NCBI RefSeq assembly: GCF_017562075.2
Contig: NC_054084.1
Coordinates: forward strand, 30,330,158 to 30,394,157
Direction: 5' to 3'
From: Anopheles merus
Taxonomy: Eukaryota; Arthropoda; Insecta; Diptera; Culicidae
Length of the DNA stretch: 64,000 bases
Shown in pieces: positions 34,401 to 47,262 of this stretch (position 1 is the stretch's first letter; every line of letters starts with the position of its first letter). The notes under the pieces were generated by a model that had not been told where the DNA came from, did not search any database, and saw only the letters and a list, made by a program, of their open reading frames with translations. The position numbers and the translations under genes are program-made.

Positions 34401-36329
34401 CAGCTATATCAATGCTCGTAGTATATGCGTTTTGGAGTTTTTAGAGATGACTTGACTGTGTCACACACGTTCAAATGACGTTCATTTTATAATTATTATT
34501 ATTTTTTTGCATTAACGATTGGTTCTAATTGCTGAGAAATGCAAGCATAGTTATCATGAGAAATAAAATAAAAACTCTCACCTTCATGTATTTATTACTT
34601 TCATTTTGTCATTCAGCTCGTTTCGCCCCCGGAATGGAGGCAAAAAATATCTTGAAAGTCATTTTCAACTGATTATAAACTCGTAGAGGTGCATAATAGC
34701 TGCTTAAGAGCTACGGTTCCACTGTTAAGCAGCGTAAATGATGCGGCTATTTCGAAACATAGCTTATCTGCGTTTTTTTTTACATTCATTATGCACACTA
34801 TTACGAAACACTACTAAGGAAGTAACAATGACGTAGATTATGAGATAATTTATTAAAAATAAATAAAGACTTCAATTGTTTCCTTTCCTTTTTGCCACCG
34901 AAAAATAGCATCAACGCTCATTCCTACCCCTTGACAGCGAGCACAAACGTCACCGGCGGCATTTGGCGCGTGACAGCTGCCATCGACGTCAATGCGAACA
35001 GTGAGCGAAACCGCCACCCCATTTCGTCCAAACCGCACACTGAGCAGGATACGGTTCGTGGTCAAAACAGCACCTTGTTTACGATTTCCAACGTGAGAAA
35101 AAGTCAAAAACGTTCATTATTTTGTCCAGCTCGGACGTCGTCGTTGTCGTCGTCGGGTCGCGTGAAGTTCTAATGTTTTGTTTTCAGTTTTAAACCCTAA
35201 ACCATACAAACTTGAGTGTTTTCGCAATTGAAAGGAGAAAGAAAAACGTCTAAGAAGTACGTAAGTGTTGGTTGGGAGAGAATTTAATTTACTTTTCTGT
35301 GCAGTTTTTGTTCTTTTCAATGTGTGTGTTCGTGTGTGCGTGCTTGCGTTCGTGTTCTTTCTCGCATTCTTTCCCCCATAGAGAAAGGGGAGGAAAGGTG
35401 CTGCCGTAGAACAACCCTTTTTCGCGGTGTCTGATGCAGGGAGTGAAATGTCAATTGTGTGCTTTGTGGCTGAGGGTTCAAGATGTTCCTTTTCTCAACA
35501 AGGTGGTAGAATCTTACCCATTCTCCCGGTCGCTTGGTGCAGCAATGCGACTTTCGCATCAGAATTATTCAACCAAACAGGCGAATTTTCAACACACAAA
35601 CACGCGAAGGTGCCAACAGTGAGCAGAAATTCCCAGAAAAGAAAAGCGGGTAGGGAAAGCAGCAGCTTTTCCATTTCCATTCGCAATCAAACACGGAAAC
35701 GGAGACGCGCAAGTGTAGAAAAGGCGCACCAGAGAAGGAAGTGGTTAGGAAGGACAGGAAGGCAGTGCGTCAGGCAGGGGGCTGCAGCAGAGTCTTTCGG
35801 TTGTTCGGGGTTGTTTTGCCCTGATAACATTGTTCTTCCCCAGGGTTTATTGTGTGATTGTGTGAAACATTGCCGCCGCTATCGAAATAGAAATAAAGGT
35901 GCGTGTTCCCGTGTGCTTCTGTGTGTGTATGCAGTTTAAGCTTGCGAAAAAGAAGAAGAAGCGTCATTGTGCGGTAGAAAAAAGGGCTGTTTGAAAAAGG
36001 AAAATAAAACCTCCCAAAAGCTAACAAATACAAATGCGCTCCAAGAAGCCAAGCAACGGAATGTGTGACCGTAGTGTGTGGGTAATTTCAATTCAATTTG
36101 TGTGCGGCTAATGCTTTTCTAAGGTTACTGCGAGCAACATGAAAAGGTGCGTGTTGCTTGTCTGCATGTATGTGTGTGTGTAAGTGTGTGTATGTGTGCT
36201 ACGATTTGAAAGAAAAGGAAGCAAAAAGGATAACAACCGAAACGACGGCGGAGTACCTTTAATTACTATGTGCGTCCCGGTCAAAGACAAGGGAACGATT
36301 CGTCTCATGTGTTTTCAACGCAGACAACA

Positions 36330-36360
36330 ATGGCAAATGGTCCAGCAAAAAGCCTCTCAG
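36330..36360 (+). CDS. Possible first coding exon of an unidentified plus-strand gene
   Basis: ATG in a near-ideal context (ACAACAATGG) opens MANGPAKSLS and runs into a strong donor G|GTAAGA at 36361, leaving phase 1. The preceding 35-36.3 kb reads like 5' UTR or promoter DNA, and an in-frame stop at 36231 means this would be the first ATG. No downstream exon was recognised in the window, so the gene would have a first intron longer than 27 kb or the call is wrong. A 31-nt exon alone is weak evidence. Confidence 0.3.
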
Positions 36361-39300
36361 GTAAGATGTAGTGAAAAGTGCATTAAACGTACCTTAAGAG
36401 GGTTTATTCTTTCTTTCTCTATATTTGTATGTGTGTGTTAAACTACAGCCTGCCTGTAGTTGAGGCACAAAGTATGCTTTCAGCCACCGTCGCAGGTTGC
36501 TATGATTTGTGTCGAGTCCCTTTTGTTGAGGGCGTTTTAAATTTCACAGTGCTCAAGCACTGTGGAAATGGAAATTGAGCTGGAATAGAGTTTGAATACA
36601 TGCAAGGCTTTATGTTCCAATTTTTAGAAGTTGTTGTATATTGTATATTTTGCCATTTTGTCTGTGTTGTGAACGTAAAATAGCACTACACACTATCAAC
36701 CCTATCATCTCACTCACTGAAAAGCACTTCGAATAGCTTATAATAATTCAAAACAAATAAAGAACATTCTCCTAATAAGCTTCATCTTATCCTGTTAAGA
36801 TTATGATACCCCGATACCGGTTCCCTGTTCAATTGGCACCCCAGGCAACCCAGCATCCCAGACGTTGCCGTTTGAATTTTAACCGTTTTTGCGTTTTAAT
36901 ATTGTGCGACCCGCTTCACGAACCGTTTGCTGTTTTCGAATATGGAATTGGCTTTTCTTATATGCCTTCAACGTCATTCTAGAGCCTGCTTCCTCTTCCA
37001 CCACATCTGGATGTGCCAGCCTGATGATCACTATCGGGAATGATGTTTGAGAACAGGTTAATGCTGCCCCAGCAGAACCAGTTATTCCAGTTGACCGGTG
37101 CGAGAGCCTCCTTGCCGAGACACACACACACACACCTCCCCACCAATGATCTGCGCTCGGATGTGAATGTATTATTTAAATGTGGCTTTTAAATGTGTTG
37201 TTTAGAGAATGGTACCCCTGGCGGCAAACTCCCGGGCCAAACAGCTGCAGTAAACTTTTCGAGAAGAAATTGAGAAATTGAGAATTTGGTTGAAAATCCC
37301 AACCGGGGCCAGACCGGCAGGGCAAAGCGTACAAACCGCAATATGACGTTGTTCTTACTTTTAGGGTAGCTGTTGTTAAACCGTGTGATCACGAGAGAGT
37401 GAGGGAGAGCGACTGGAAGGCCAGCAAACTAGTAGACTTTGCCTTATCAGCTTCCTACGGACGTCCAGCATAACCACCAGCTCGCGATAATGGTGCGACA
37501 ACGGTTACAGAACCCCAACGCTTTGCGAAAGTGAAAACGCACTTTGGTGCTGTATGGGTTTGCCCGCTGCTCTGTGTGTGTGTATGTTTTCCAGTGGCGT
37601 TGTCATGCGTTTTTATGGTCCCCCAGCATTTGATAAGATCACTGGAAAGAAGGGGGGATTTGGTGGTTTTGAAGTAGTTGTCCGAAGGCACGACCCACTG
37701 GATAATCTCTCGCCTTTCGCCTTGTTGGAGTAAAATGATAAGAAAAGCTGTCCCGCAGCGTAACAACAATTATTGTGGCCCTCAAATTGCAGAGTTTTTT
37801 TTTCCTCGTCTTCCCCAAAGCACCAAGTTGGATGACATTCAGACGGTGAAAGTGTCTCCGTTTGCCGAGAAATTGTCCAAGTGAGATTTTATTGCTGGGC
37901 GCGCGAAAATCTGGAAACGAGTTTTTGATTGGATGTAATTATACAACGTCGTTATCGTTGGCTCGTTGAGATTTAAGACCTTTTTTTTTTGATTAAATGG
38001 GTAAAATAATTCTTCACTTAAACATTTACAAAAAAGTCATTTCTTACTGATCCTTGAAGCACATTCAAACAAAAAGGCAAAATATTGGAAATACACAAAT
38101 CTGCCTCTCTGGAATCCTTCAACCAGTAACGGAGCTTTACAACAGAAGAGAAAGACTCTTAATGATGATAGTAACATACGGTGCATGTTGCAAAAGCAGC
38201 CCCCCGATGCATTGTGCGTGCCAACAGGAAACATGACAGAAGTCATTACTCTTCGGCTGTTGGAACGCGCCGGGTGGAATTTACGCCACAGCCGTATATA
38301 GCATGGGGACAACTTTCCACAGAAGGCTGCTTGGTTGTGGGGCTGTGCTGGACCAACGGTTCAAGATCGTTGTATGCATTTCTTTGCACATACGCGCACA
38401 CCCTTTGGCGAGTACGGCCAGATGTCGCTTGGGAGCTCCATAGTCCACAGAAAGAGCTAGTCTGCCGCCGTGAGTCTCTTGTCTGGATGTTTTGTGAATC
38501 TTTTGTGGGATGAGCAAAAGACATTAAAGCAAAGGCGACCCATAATTAAGAAACATTTTATTACAGCACTGTTTCAGTGATTGTGAAGACTTTGATATTG
38601 GGATTTAGGGAGATGTCTGTCTGTCTTTGCGGCAAGGACATGAAGAGGAACGTAGCAAAGGAATAAGTGCGAGTATTTGGGGAGCTAGGCATCAATATTT
38701 GGGCATTAGTGGAAGAGCTTTTTTGCCGATTACGCTCAAAGAGCTTTGATTTAATTGAAAAAGGTCTTTTGGTAAACTCTTGAACCTAATGAATATTTTT
38801 GGAGGATGTTCTCGACATCTTAAAAACCTTCAATTTCCAACATTTTAAGCACCCCGGGATCTTATTTCTTATCTCATTTCTTACCGATTAGAGATGTCTC
38901 TGGTGAACCTCTTGCACTAATTACATTCCCCCATTAGCTTCTACAACCGCTCCTGCTTATCCAATCAAACCGTTTTAGTCGTTTTCGGGTAGAAATATGA
39001 TGTTGTGGATTTACCAGAGCGTGCTGTTGGAGGAAAAACCCCCATTTCAGCTCAGGCCCAAGGCTCGGTAGTTAATATTCGGTGCAAATGAAGCTGTCCG
39101 CTTATTAGTGCATGAGTGAGTAGAGTAAACAGTTTCGGCTTTTGGCGGTTACGTAACATCCAAAGTGTTTGTGTGTCTGTCCTTAGCAGAGACCGAACCG
39201 GGACAAGGTAATGAGATTAGGTGAGCCAAAAATAGACAAAAAATTACTCGAAGGTGGTCGGTTAGCTGAGAGCGGTCAGCAGCGGCGGCAACATTTATTA

Positions 39301-42300
39301 GCTGAGGCCAAATGGTGGTTAATCTGTTTATGTTATTTTATGCTGCTGCAGGGGTGTAGGTGTTGATTAGCTTCACGTTTTTCATGTTTATGGACATGTT
39401 ATGTTGTCTGTTTCTTTTCTGGAATAATATCTACTCAATTTGTTACTTTCTTCGCTGTGCATGCCAGGTTGGAACATGTAGTTGGTAGAATTTATGGAAG
39501 AAAGGCGCCCCTACGGGTGTCTTCAAAAACTTTCTTTATCAGTGACAATGCGTCACTAATGAGCAAACCTCCTTCACCCACAGCTGCGCTTGGCTGTCCC
39601 TGACTCATCAGTGTCAATGTCGGGTTAGCTGAACTGATAGAAGGTAAGCAAGAATTCGAGGCTTAAACTGCAAACCTTGCGGAAAAGCGAAACTTGAAAC
39701 AGGAATAGAATTATCAACCTTTGTCTCCTCTGTCCCTAACGTATTACGCATCTCAAATCTTACAGTTGCGTAATAACCTTACACTTCGATTGCATTATAA
39801 CCGATAGAGAAGGCGCAAGTGCATTTTGCAATCTGAACGTAGCCTTCTCCACGAAGCCACGCTCGAAGCTATTCTTCCTCCTTCCTTGGCCGTTTGATTC
39901 GTTTGACGGTCGAAATGCAGCAGAGCTTGAAGCGTCGGTTCAGTGAAAGGTCAACGAAATCAACGTCACTTCTTGATACCCGACAGCACAGAACTCGCAC
40001 ACTTTTACGGTCTATCGGCCTGATAATGATGCTGCTGCCGCATGCACTGTAAGAACGGGCGAATGATGATGGGCAGCTAGATAGTGTTAGAAGAGGAAGA
40101 AGGAAAAGGTTTCTTTCTCGTTTTAGCTCTTTTCTTCTTACACATTTGTGGAAGAAAGCCGGCAGAATCTAAGCTGGATTTTTCCATTTTGTGTTGTGTT
40201 GTGGTTCCGTTGCGTGCGTAATTGTGTATACAGAGTGTTTGTACATTCTTCCAGTCGGTAAAGAGTGTTGGTGATAAGAGAAGGCACGTTTGAAGCTTTT
40301 AAGTGTTGGCGCTCTTGTGTTTGGGGTTTTACCAACGTCAATTATAGTTGCAACGTCATAATTCACTGTAGAAAAAACGTTTTGGAGAAATTTTAAAGTA
40401 TGCAATTTAGGTATTCTTTTGACTGAATAAATGTCTATTTTTGAATGATGTCTTGCTCATTGGTTTTCCCTCTTTGAAAAAGCCTTTTCTGCGTATTACA
40501 ATTGGTCCGTAACCGGGTTCGATCCCGCGTTACATTTTGTGTGTAAATCCTAGAACTTACCTCGACGCTATGAAACCAATGTGGAATAGCTTAGTTAAAT
40601 TGGGTATAAGTGATGTTTCCTTATCTGATACTTACTTATACATACTACTCATTGACGCTTTATAAAGAATTATCTAGCTGGCTCTCTTTATTATACAGCA
40701 ATAATAAACTTCCACCACACGACCGTTGCAATAAATATCACCAAAAGTTAATTTACCTCAGCGACAACTTGGGCACAGAAATGCGAACACACGTAACTTT
40801 CTACCGGTTCTACCCAATTGCTGGGCGAGCCTTGTAACAAATCTCCATTAAATAATTCCATTCTACTTGAGAGTTGGCAGCTTTTGGCACTGATCCAAAC
40901 CGAACGAACGCGGTATCTTGGTCACACGGGTGGATACTTCGACTTTGAAATTACACGAAGAAAATAAGTTTGGTGGTGGTGAGTTTTTGGTTTTCTTTAT
41001 GCAGTACATATGGCGATTACCACGTTGCCTCTGCTGCTCTCACATACACCACTGCAGGAACATTCTTACCACCTGAGTCTCAGCTGTTCGTTCTCGTTGT
41101 CAGCAGCAAGAGGAGACCAGGTTTGTGGAACCAGTATGATATCCCCTGCTAAGGAATATATACATAAATTGTCATTAAAACTTCATTTCGCCATTGATGG
41201 CCCCGGGATAGCCATCCAGTGTGACAGACTTTGGCACACGGTCTGATGCAGTGGCGTATTTGGTGGATAGTTTAATCGAGCCCACGATGCACGATTGCGG
41301 CAAGGTACGCTTACTGATTGGTTATTGATTGGCTGTATCGGGGAAGGATATAGCGGGAAAGTGATTGCAAGTTATAAGCTGTTCCGACGCCAACGCCGGG
41401 AGCGCACGATGGGGGAGGCAAGAGAGAAAATACACGATTATCATTTTTCATCGTTACCCATTTACTACAATCGCATACATGGATGAGGAAAAAGTTTTAT
41501 CAGTTGCCTCGTGAAGGGTCGCTGCGCCGTCCCGGTTGTCACCGAGAGCTGCTCCCTCGGGACGCCATGCACATGCACGCGCTGTCTGTCTACTTTTCAC
41601 CGTAAAAGGGCTAAACTTTTACGCCCATAAACGGCCAGCAACTGGACATCATACAACGGCACTAACGACACAAAAAAGCGGCAAGTAAAACATGTTCAAA
41701 ATTGTAAACTAAAAAAAAAGACACACACTCAACAACACTTTCATTGGTTTGGATGTTTTGTGGTCTCGTGTGTGGTTGCTCCCAATGAGTAAGTTGTTTG
41801 TGGGAGTTTTTCTGCTTTTTTTGGACATGTATAGGTGTATTTTTTATTACTCTCACAAATGGTGTGGAGCAGTGTAATGGAGAAGGTACAGATGCTCAAT
41901 GCCGCTGTACGAAAGATGATAAGAGCAGGACGGCTGTGGTTGACTCAAGCTGTACGGCTAATTGGTAAACAGCACGTGTGAAGTATCGGCAGATACGTAG
42001 AAAGTGTCTATTGAACTACTACGTCTTGATCTAGAAATTGAAATTTGTTGATTGTGTGATACGGCTCTTCAAACACTCGATAAAACCAGTAAACGTAAGA
42101 TAAGTAAAAGAAAATTTCATATTAACTCCAATAAAATTCTTTGCAAACTCAGTGACCGTACAGACTGCCGCAGAGTGAATTAATCATCGTCATAAAGGAA
42201 AACCACCACACCACCGTGTGATGGGTGATGAGTAATCGCGGAATTCTTTCTATACCCTCACAGGTTATGGACCTCTTTCTCTCTATGGCGGGCTACAACC

Positions 42301-44369
42301 AGCGAAACGCAAACGGAACTCACACGGAAACTGTTCCTTTATTTCCATGGCTCATTCCACGAGGAAGAATAAGCTCTTGTGCTCTTGTTTCGTGCTCTTT
42401 GTGCGGGGTTCTTTTTTCTTTTGAGTGTGCCGTTGTGCTAGAAGTTAAGTTTGTACTCTTAGTAATGGTTAAAACCGACCGCGACTAAAACTATGGCAAA
42501 CAGAAAGTGGTGTCTATCCAACTTCTCTGGTGCTTTGGCGAGTTTTATCTCTTTATGTTCCTCTAGAAGCGGCTGTCATGTCAGTGGTTAGGTTTGTAAT
42601 TTAAGATCAATTGAATAGTTATAAATCAAACATGATTTTTGAGACTAGAACCTAGGGCCTGCGCGTTCTTGAAGCAGTACATTTGCCGTCTCTACTACGA
42701 GACTTGTTCAAGTCAATGTGTTTTAATATTGTCTTTATTCTCCTTCACGTCGCTATCGGTCAATCATACAACAAGTCAGGTCAAGTATTGAAGATAGCAG
42801 CCGAGTCCTTTCGCGCGCGCGTGTGTCATATGAGGTAGATAAGAAAGTAGATTTTGCTCTTCAAAAATATTGAATCTAGCTTCTAGGTCACGACCATGCT
42901 GTAACAAGAGGCTGCGACTGATACTACACTATGTCCAATCTTCTACCTAATTATAGCATGCTGGCAGCAAATGTAGAGCGGAACTGGGGAAATGTGAAGG
43001 TCATCATTGTCAGCCTGTCCCTTTCCACCGCGAAGTATATTGATTGAAATGGGAAAGCTTTTCCTTGTACGCTTTTTAGGGCTTATGGTGCATCCATTAT
43101 TTTTTTCTAACAGATTCTGCTTCTATGGTGATGTCCACACACGCCACTACACATTGCTAAGGGGATAACTAAGAGGATTATTTTTTTGTTCTCTTACATC
43201 GTAGATAGACTTCGTGTGGGGTAGTTTTTTTACATATTCTCAGAAAAACCATCACCACCATATCACACCTTGAAGCTGTTGTGCTTAAGAGTGCAAAAAA
43301 GAAACGGAACTCCAGGGGTGTTTGATTAGCCCTACACTGACTGACGTGTGTTATACGGGCTGCATGCTGGTCGTGTCATCTGCCACGGCAGAAGAAGACC
43401 TAATCCAATGTGTAAGTAGGTCAAATGGAGAATGGAGGGGCGAAATAGTCGGCTTGTTGAGTGTACCGTGATGCTGTCTCCCCATATAGTAGGACCTGGT
43501 AGAATCTTTTGCCCGGATTTTAACACTTACCACAAACACTCACTCCCTGCCTTTTCCTCCCTGTTTCTAAAGGTTTCACGCTTAACGGTCACGGTGACAT
43601 GACCCAGTTGAAGACATAGGAAGGGAATGAAACAAAAAAAGTGCACAGTTGCACACATTGCAATGAAGGGAAAAGTGCAGAAACTAAACCTCGGACTAGG
43701 TTGAGCCGGTCGGGGGCTCAAGATTTTCCAAACGACATTGACCCTCCCGATGGAAGGCTATTTTTCGCTCGTAGGCTTACCGGTCGGTTTGCCTTCTTTC
43801 CGCAACACCTCAGCCGGTTCGGAGTACTGGAAGTCTTTAATATTTTTGAAGATTGAACAATTTTCCCGGTTCTTCCAGCTGTATGCTACCAAGGGTGTGT
43901 GTGTAAAAAAGCTTTATCGTGTGGAGAGTTTGCTTTCTGGGTTGTCTTTCTGAACGGTTCTTTTTTTTTTGTTGCTAAAACTTCTGCTTAGCTTTTCCGT
44001 TATGGCAAGCCGGTCTGTACGGTGGAAATTTGTGTGGAGAAAAGTGAGACCCCGTTAGGTGCGAGAAAAATTGCGAGAAACGATATATGGTATGCAGTTA
44101 CCGTGTTTGGTTTGTTAAATATTGAATGCCGTTTTTCGCGTTTCTTCAAATAGACAGCAATTAGTTGATAATGTGTTGATAATTGAGTTAATTGAATTAT
44201 AAAAGCAACGTTCAAATACGTCTTTATCTTTAAAGTAATGCATCAATGGTTGCTGATGCCTTAATCCATGACTAATTGTGGTGACACTTTTAAGCTGAAA
44301 TACACAACCATTTAAAACTAAACTGTGTATCCAACTATTTCTAATAGACGTCTCCAAATTCTGAGTACA
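36361..44369. other. Non-coding region, part 1 of a 27 kb stretch without coding exons
   Basis: No supported gene. CA/TG microsatellites occur near 36170-36200 and 37116-37135, and a (GT)n run near 37575. A tRNA B-box-like sequence at 40516-40526 lacks a tRNA fold. It may be the first intron of the gene proposed at 36330, or plain intergenic DNA. Confidence 0.5.
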
Positions 44370-44800
44370 AAAATTTGTTTATTTGTAAATGTTAAGTGAT
44401 TGGCCATCATTGGCCTTATCACTGATCTTATAAACTAAACTTATAATAACATAAAGCATCACGGTACAATGTTACATCAGCACAAAATAAATAACACAGA
44501 GTATCACAGCAAGAAAAACAGGTTAACTTAGGGAATTCCAGTCAAAAGAGTCATAATGTGCATTAAATCTAAAAGCCATCGCAGTCAAAGGTTCATTATC
44601 GCTATATGCACGTCTAGTTTGGTCAACTCTTAGTAGCCTAAAGTTTCTTAAAATACGAGCAGGTACGTGGAAATTAACTCTAGCTAAAAGGTCCGGTGAA
44701 TCTATCTCTCCTAGGATGATTTTTTTCATAAACAAGATTTGCGCCGTTTCGCGACGAGTAGCGAGAGACTCGAGTCCAAAAATATCTCAGACACGTCCTA
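44370..44800 (-). mobile_element. 3' end of a degenerate non-LTR (LINE) retrotransposon
   Basis: Reading the minus strand, LESLATRRETAQILFMKK, then GEIDSPDLLARVNFHVPARI and a terminal NEPLTAMAFRFN is the C-terminal tail typical of insect non-LTR reverse transcriptase polyproteins, ending in a stop at 44526-44528. An in-frame stop just upstream of the traceable part shows it is dead. The 3' UTR contains a GGCCAATGATGGCC hairpin and ends with an AATAAACAAATTTTTG tail at about 44370. The 5' part beyond 44800 is unrecognisable, so the copy is truncated or eroded. The clade is not assigned. Confidence 0.7.
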
Positions 44801-45468
44801 TCACACACCTCATCTTACACATCACGCTACTATTACACCAAACTTCCATTCCAAAGACACCAAACTTGATTACTTATTTAAGCGGCAAGCTAAGTAACCG
44901 ATCGTTCCAATAAATTACGACAGCGTTCTATCTCGCTCCCTGGAGAAAAAGGCATACCACACATTACACGTATCGCTGGGTAGATTGGAACACACCTTCC
45001 ACTAGTCGGTGTCGTCTGGCCCCAGTTGCCCCTTAACTACTTTGGTCCGGAATTAAATGGTTTTTCCCTCGGACTCCCTCTTAGCTGGGTCAAATCGATC
45101 GTACCATGAGCTCGTCTATGTATCGTGTATGCCGTTCATCAATATTTATTACATGCTGTCTTCTCATGGCCAGTGGTGACTATCAGAGACGCCCCAATAC
45201 CTAACGTCTAGAAGTTCTTGAGGTTGGAATCACCCATACTCACGAATGCTTTCCAGTAGCGCAGATAAGGCGAGTCGTTTAAATTAGCAGCAAATGTGCA
45301 TTATTGATGTGGTTTGGAGGGTGTGAAGACATACCCTTTGAGGATAAGCAATGGAATGATCATATCAACGCGCTACAGTCAATTATGCGTTGCTGTTTTT
45401 GTTGGATCTTGGGCTTAGAAGGAAATAAACATTAGCGCATTTATGAAGGAACATATAAATACGTTGGT

Positions 45469-45773
45469 ACTAGTGATGATGAGAGTATGAGTTATAAGGA
45501 GTTAATGAGTGTATGAGTTAATCTTTCGCTCACCATTTACGAATCATGAAAACTATTGTGAGTGGATCTGGCATGGAAAATGATTTTGACTCAGTTTGAA
45601 TGAGCTATTAGTCCCCAAAAAGGTTCAAAAAATGCATGATATAGCAACTTTTTTTTATTCAGTAGGGACGGCTTTGCCGTATTGCTTAAATGATATAGCA
45701 ACTTCTTGCTGAGTAATTCTCTGTAAAGATGTAACTCACTCACTCATTCTAACTCAGCATGCACATCACTAGT
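45469..45773. mobile_element. hAT-like MITE with GAGTATGAGT-type repeats (element B)
   Basis: Perfect 10-bp ends ACTAGTGATG (45469-45478) and CATCACTAGT (45764-45773). The TAGTGATG core is the same as element A. The 8-bp flanks GTTGGTAC and GTTAGAAT agree at five of eight places, which fits a decayed target duplication. Internal arms of GAGTATGAGTTA and TAACTCACTCACTCA are mutually complementary. No open frame. It carries the 39-bp retroposed insertion described separately. Confidence 0.65.
45651..45689 (-). mobile_element. 39-bp 5'-truncated retroposon tail nested in element B
   Basis: Flanked by a perfect 15-bp direct repeat ATGATATAGCAACTT (45636-45650 and 45690-45704). On the minus strand the insert reads CGGCAAAGCCG hairpin, then CCTACTGAATAAAAAA, i.e. 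the 3' tip and A tail of a retroposon. Removing it restores an uninterrupted element B. The parent element is not present in the window. Confidence 0.75.
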
Positions 45774-47094
45774 TAGAATACACTCACTCTCTAGTTGGCC
45801 TGTTGTTATCGATAAAATGCTATTTTTCAAAACAATAGGGGTTTGTATTTACGCAACTGTTTTGTTACGTTTTCTACCTTGTGGCATCGTTATTGATTGA
45901 CTGGATGTGCGTTTTTGTTTGCGTAATGCAATTGATCAGCAATATTTTTGCTGACCTCCATCGCATACAAACCACCACTTCCGCCGATTATCGTTTAATC
46001 CAAATCGGTGCTTTATTATCGAACTGCGAAACGCACATCGTACGACGGTACGGTGTAACGCACCCACACACATGCAAAATCGATTCCCTTAGGGGTTTCT
46101 TTTACCCTGGGCCACGGGCAAAACTGCCTACAAAAACAAACAAAAACTCTTCTGCTGTATATGACGCGATTGTTTCGAATCGCGAGTTGTGGCGTACCCG
46201 CCCGTGCGCTATAGCTTGTGGCTGGTGCCGCGTCACGTTGTTGACGTGATTCCGCTGTCGTACATACGCGCACTGGTCTACCGATAAAAAGCGTAGCAAA
46301 AAAAAAAACCAAAACCAAGGAAAGCACTTTAGAGAGGTTTAGTGGGACAGAGAGGCCACGGTGCACGTTGTCACTGTATCGATACGACGACGACAATCGA
46401 TAGAAAAGACGGCGCTGGTCAACATAGCAGCATCTAATGTGGTGCGTGTCTGTCTCTGCTGGTATTTGTTCGTTCCGTTTTTATCGCTGTTCGATGGGAA
46501 TGAGTTTTGTCCGTGGTACTGCGGACGCGTCTGCGTTTGGAAAGTGCCTCATGCGCGCTCAAACAAAACCGTTCATTCGCTTCGCCGATAACGTGATGCG
46601 CGCGGTTTGATGTTTTGGTACGTGCAAAAGCGTCAACCCCCCCTCGTCGAGTGGTCGGGTTGATGACGGCTGCTAGAAGAGGGTGTTGATTCTTACGAAC
46701 TTACGAACTCCACAGTGCAATATGTATGTTTGATCTTGTAACAGCGGATATTGATTTCGTGGTAGCCAGAATTGGATTGAGATTGGAGTGATTGTATTAA
46801 GGCTGTATAATGCTTGCTCACTGGTTTGACGCAATTGGTGATTCGTGTGAAATGTAATTTTAATGTTTTTTTGTTCAATTTGTTTCGTTACAGGTAAATT
46901 GAATCATTCCCGTGCGTCATCGTCCAGTGAGCGTGAAAGACTCGTTAGACTCCCGGAAAACTGCTCCTGTTGATTAATTATCAACAATTTGTACAAAAAT
47001 CGCTAAAAATTTGCCGATAGAGGGCGCCACAGAAGGGTGAGCGATGATTCGTTTGTGCGAGTTAAATTGACAAGATGATCGAGTGAGAACGGGG
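45774..47094. other. Non-coding region with two TATCGATA motifs
   Basis: TATCGATA, the fly DRE promoter motif, occurs near 45807 and at 46377-46384. The segment 46000-46600 is GC-richer than its surroundings. No coding exon was supported; the plus-strand open frame 45881-46249 has no recognisable feature. A CTCF-like core AGAGGGCGC is at 47019-47027. Confidence 0.4.
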
Positions 47095-47262
47095 TAGAGG
47101 TGGGTAACTGTGAGTACGTTGATTGAATCTGAATGAATCTTCGAAGTAATGCAATGATTCTTAATCTTAAAGTTTGAGATTTTTTTTGAGAATCTTTATC
47201 GTCTTTGGAGGGTTGATTCGGATCACTCAAGATTCATAGTAAAGAATCATTACCGAAGACTA
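47095..47262. mobile_element. Probable hAT-like MITE with GAATC repeats (element C)
   Basis: The left end TAGAGGTGGGTAA and right end TTACCGAAGACTA approximate the TAGTGATGGGTAA terminus. The right end matches 10 of 13 positions of its complement. The interior is built of GATTC/GAATC units in both orientations. No target duplication is visible, so it is an old copy and the assignment rests on analogy with elements A and B. Confidence 0.4.

Larger units (their letters stand above)
33664..36329. other. Intergenic region upstream of both the minus-strand gene and the 36330 exon
   Basis: AT-rich DNA with the two SINE fragments up to about 34400. A GC-richer stretch at 34900-36300 contains several TGACAGC/AACGTCA-type motifs seen in insect promoters. 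It could hold the promoter and 5' UTR of the candidate plus-strand gene at 36330. Open frames at 34853-35173 and 35427-35939 are not recognisable. Confidence 0.4.

Noticed and set aside
40516..40526. tRNA-like B box GGGTTCGATCC
   Set aside because: The flanking bases do not form a proper T stem, and no acceptor or anticodon arm was found.
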